Below are positions 5,887 through 7,220 of a stretch of DNA of 7,220 bases, in pieces. Below the pieces are notes generated by a model. It was not told the origin of the DNA. It saw only the letters and a list, made by a program, of their open reading frames with translations, and did not search any database. The position numbers and the translations under genes are program-made. Origin of the DNA: Acidimicrobiaceae bacterium (GTDB taxonomy: Bacteria > Actinomycetota > Acidimicrobiia > Acidimicrobiales > Microtrichaceae); the NCBI GenBank assembly GCA_003514205.1, contig DORQ01000269.1, forward strand, positions 1-7,220. Reading direction: 5' to 3'. Positions within the stretch are counted from its first letter, which is position 1, and every line of letters begins with the position of its first letter.

Positions 5887-6941
5887 TGCGCGATGTCGCA
5901 ATTGTGAGCGTTGCACAATCTGTTCATCGGCGGTCAGCTCGCGAGTTGAACGAAGTTGAGATGATCCAGCCAGTCATTCGCCAGGCATTGGACCAAGTTG
6001 GAGTTCAAAAGGGCGAGATCGACTTCACCTGTTCAGGCAGCTCCGACTACCTCGCCGGTCAAGCGTTCAGCTTCGTGATGACCCTGGATGCAGTTGGGCC
6101 GACTCCACCAATCTCCGAATCGCATGTCGAGATGGATGGCGCTTGGGCACTGTATGAGGCCTGGGTCAAAATTCAGACCGGTCATGCTGATACAGCGTTG
6201 ATCTACGGATACGGTAAGAGCTCCCCTGGGGATCTGCCTCGGGTCCTCAGCCGTCAGCTTGATCCCTACTACTACCAGCCACTCTGGCCCGATTCGATTG
6301 CACTCGCGGGCCTGCAGGCGAGGTTGATGCTTGAGCAAGGCCTGATTACTGAGCAGGAAATGGCTGAGATCGCATATCGGTCTCGGGAGGCGGCGAAGAC
6401 CAACCCACATGCGCAGCTTCAAGGCTCGCAATCTGTGGAGGAGCTACTCGCTCAGCCGAGGAGTTACGATCCGCTCGCCCGCCATGATTGTGCTCCAATC
6501 ACCGATGGTGGAGTTGCCATTGTGATTGCAGCAGGTGAGAAAGCGGCCAAGTGGTGTTCACGCCCAGCGTGGATTCGAGGGATCGATCACCGAATCGATA
6601 GCCACAACCTTGGTGCTCGCGACCTGACCAAGGCGCCGTCCATCGGAATTGCGGCGGCGAAGGCCGGAGTTCACGATGGACCGATCGATATCGCCGAGCT
6701 CCACGCACCATTTACGCACCAAGAGAAGATCATTCGAACCGAACTTGGGCTCAGTGATGAGGTTGTCGTCAATCCCTCGGGTGGGCCCTTGGCGGCGAAC
6801 CCAATGATGGGCGCCGGCCTCATTCGACTCGGTGAAGTAGCGCAGCGAATTCACAGTGGAGAAGCAAACCGAGGAGTGGCCCACGCAACCAGTGGCCTAC
6901 TTCTTCAACAAAACCTTGTCGCCGTTCTGGAAGGGGAGTGA
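5886..6941 (+). CDS. ltp4: Ltp4-like thiolase-fold protein (sterol side-chain aldolase subunit)
   Basis: 351 residues, close to mycobacterial Ltp4 (Rv3522, about 354). The family has the SCP-x/thiolase fold. ltp3 and ltp4 are reported as essential for C24-branched sterol side-chain degradation in Rhodococcus, and related Ltp2 is an aldol lyase that needs a DUF35 partner. The N-terminus MRDVAIVSVAQSVHRR, then FTCSGSSDYLAGQ (47-59), SHVEMDGAWALYEAW (79-93) and YGYGKSSPGDLPRV (107-120) are characteristic. At the usual nucleophile position (ACATG-like) the sequence reads VEMDG, so the thiolase Cys is missing. The C-terminal GHP motif is also altered, reading LAANPMMGAG (302-311), although ELHAPF (271-276) keeps the family frame. 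Retro-aldol cleavage rather than thiolysis is therefore inferred. AGGA at 5874-5877 is eight bases before the start, which overlaps the preceding stop by one base. Assignment to Ltp4 is from remembered family sequence and gene order. Confidence 0.87.
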   Translation: MRDVAIVSVAQSVHRRSARELNEVEMIQPVIRQALDQVGVQKGEIDFTCSGSSDYLAGQAFSFVMTLDAVGPTPPISESHVEMDGAWALYEAWVKIQTGHADTALIYGYGKSSPGDLPRVLSRQLDPYYYQPLWPDSIALAGLQARLMLEQGLITEQEMAEIAYRSREAAKTNPHAQLQGSQSVEELLAQPRSYDPLARHDCAPITDGGVAIVIAAGEKAAKWCSRPAWIRGIDHRIDSHNLGARDLTKAPSIGIAAAKAGVHDGPIDIAELHAPFTHQEKIIRTELGLSDEVVVNPSGGPLAANPMMGAGLIRLGEVAQRIHSGEANRGVAHATSGLLLQQNLVAVLEGE

Positions 6942-6942
6942 G

Positions 6943-7220
6943 ATGGGCAACCGAGTAGCAGTTGTGGGGATTGGCCAAACGCAGCACACGGCGGTTCGCG
7001 GCGACGTGTCGCTTCCCGGGCTTCTTCGCGAGGCAGCGTATCGGGCACTTGCCGACGCGCACATGACGATGGACGACATCGATGCCATCGTGATTGGTAA
7101 GGCCCCCGACTTTTTCGAGGGCATCATGATGCCAGAGGGATACTTGGCTGAGGCGCTTGGGGCCGTGGGTAAACCATTGCTTCGGGTTCACACGGCCGGT
7201 TCCGTCGGTGGCTCCACCGC
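6943..7220 (+). CDS. ltp3: Ltp3-like thiolase-fold protein, N-terminal 92 residues (runs off right edge)
   Basis: Only the first 92 codons are present; the family length is about 390. The N-terminus MGNRVAVVGIGQTQH is the usual SCP-x/thiolase opening (VAVVGxGQT). Then come LLREAAYRALADAHMTMDDIDAIVIGKAPDFFEG (27-60) and KPLLRVHTAGSVGGST (77-92). KAPDFFEG and HTAGSVGGST are the pattern I associate with Ltp3 (Rv3523). Where thiolases have the nucleophilic Cys (ACATGST), this protein reads GSVGGST, so Ser87 probably replaces it. An AGGGGAG-like ribosome binding site (6932-6938) precedes the ATG, and only one base separates it from the previous stop. It is likely the second large subunit of the same enzyme, with Ltp4 and the two OB-fold proteins. 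The catalytic C-terminal half lies outside the window. Confidence 0.85.
   Translation, partial: MGNRVAVVGIGQTQHTAVRGDVSLPGLLREAAYRALADAHMTMDDIDAIVIGKAPDFFEGIMMPEGYLAEALGAVGKPLLRVHTAGSVGGST

Noticed and set aside
5886..6941. Conventional acetyl-CoA acetyltransferase (thiolase) annotation for the Ltp4-like gene
   Set aside because: The fold family fits, but the nucleophilic Cys and the GHP motif are both absent and the gene order matches the Ltp cluster, so a thiolysis role is not supported.

Overview
The window looks like chromosomal DNA from a high-GC Gram-positive bacterium (Actinomycetota). The G+C content is moderately high, genes are packed on one strand with ATGA and TAATG overlaps, the transporter adaptor has the peptidoglycan-binding type common in actinobacteria, and a KstR-like palindrome sits in front of genes resembling the mycobacterial and rhodococcal sterol side-chain genes Rv3521-Rv3522(ltp4)-Rv3523(ltp3). 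A sterol-degrading actinobacterium, perhaps of the Acidimicrobiia, would fit, but the class is a guess from style and not shown by any marker gene.

Left block (1-4704): an apparent operon of four genes, all on the + strand. It opens with the 3' part of an acidic, four-cysteine, probably exported protein of unknown function. Next come a HlyD/MacA-like membrane-fusion adaptor with an embedded peptidoglycan-binding domain, a MacB/LolD-type ABC ATPase, and a four-helix MacB/FtsX-type permease. The last three make a complete MacAB-like tripartite-style export or cell-envelope system. The cysteine protein is probably an extracytoplasmic partner.

Intergenic region (4705-4870): a short two-copy 15-bp tandem repeat, then a long near-perfect inverted repeat whose centre matches the KstR operator consensus at 7 of 8 defined positions, then a strong ribosome binding site.

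Right block (4871-7220, running off the right edge): two small DUF35/OB-fold proteins encoded as separate overlapping genes, then an Ltp4-like and an Ltp3-like thiolase-fold protein. Both thiolase-fold proteins appear to lack the usual thiolase nucleophilic cysteine, which fits aldol-lyase (retro-aldol) chemistry rather than thiolysis. In known systems Ltp-type enzymes work with a DUF35 partner, and ltp3/ltp4 are needed for degrading C24-branched sterol side chains. The four genes therefore plausibly form one heteromeric side-chain aldolase under KstR-type control. The two blocks are probably separate transcription units.

No RNA genes, insertion sequences, CRISPR arrays or attachment sites were seen.
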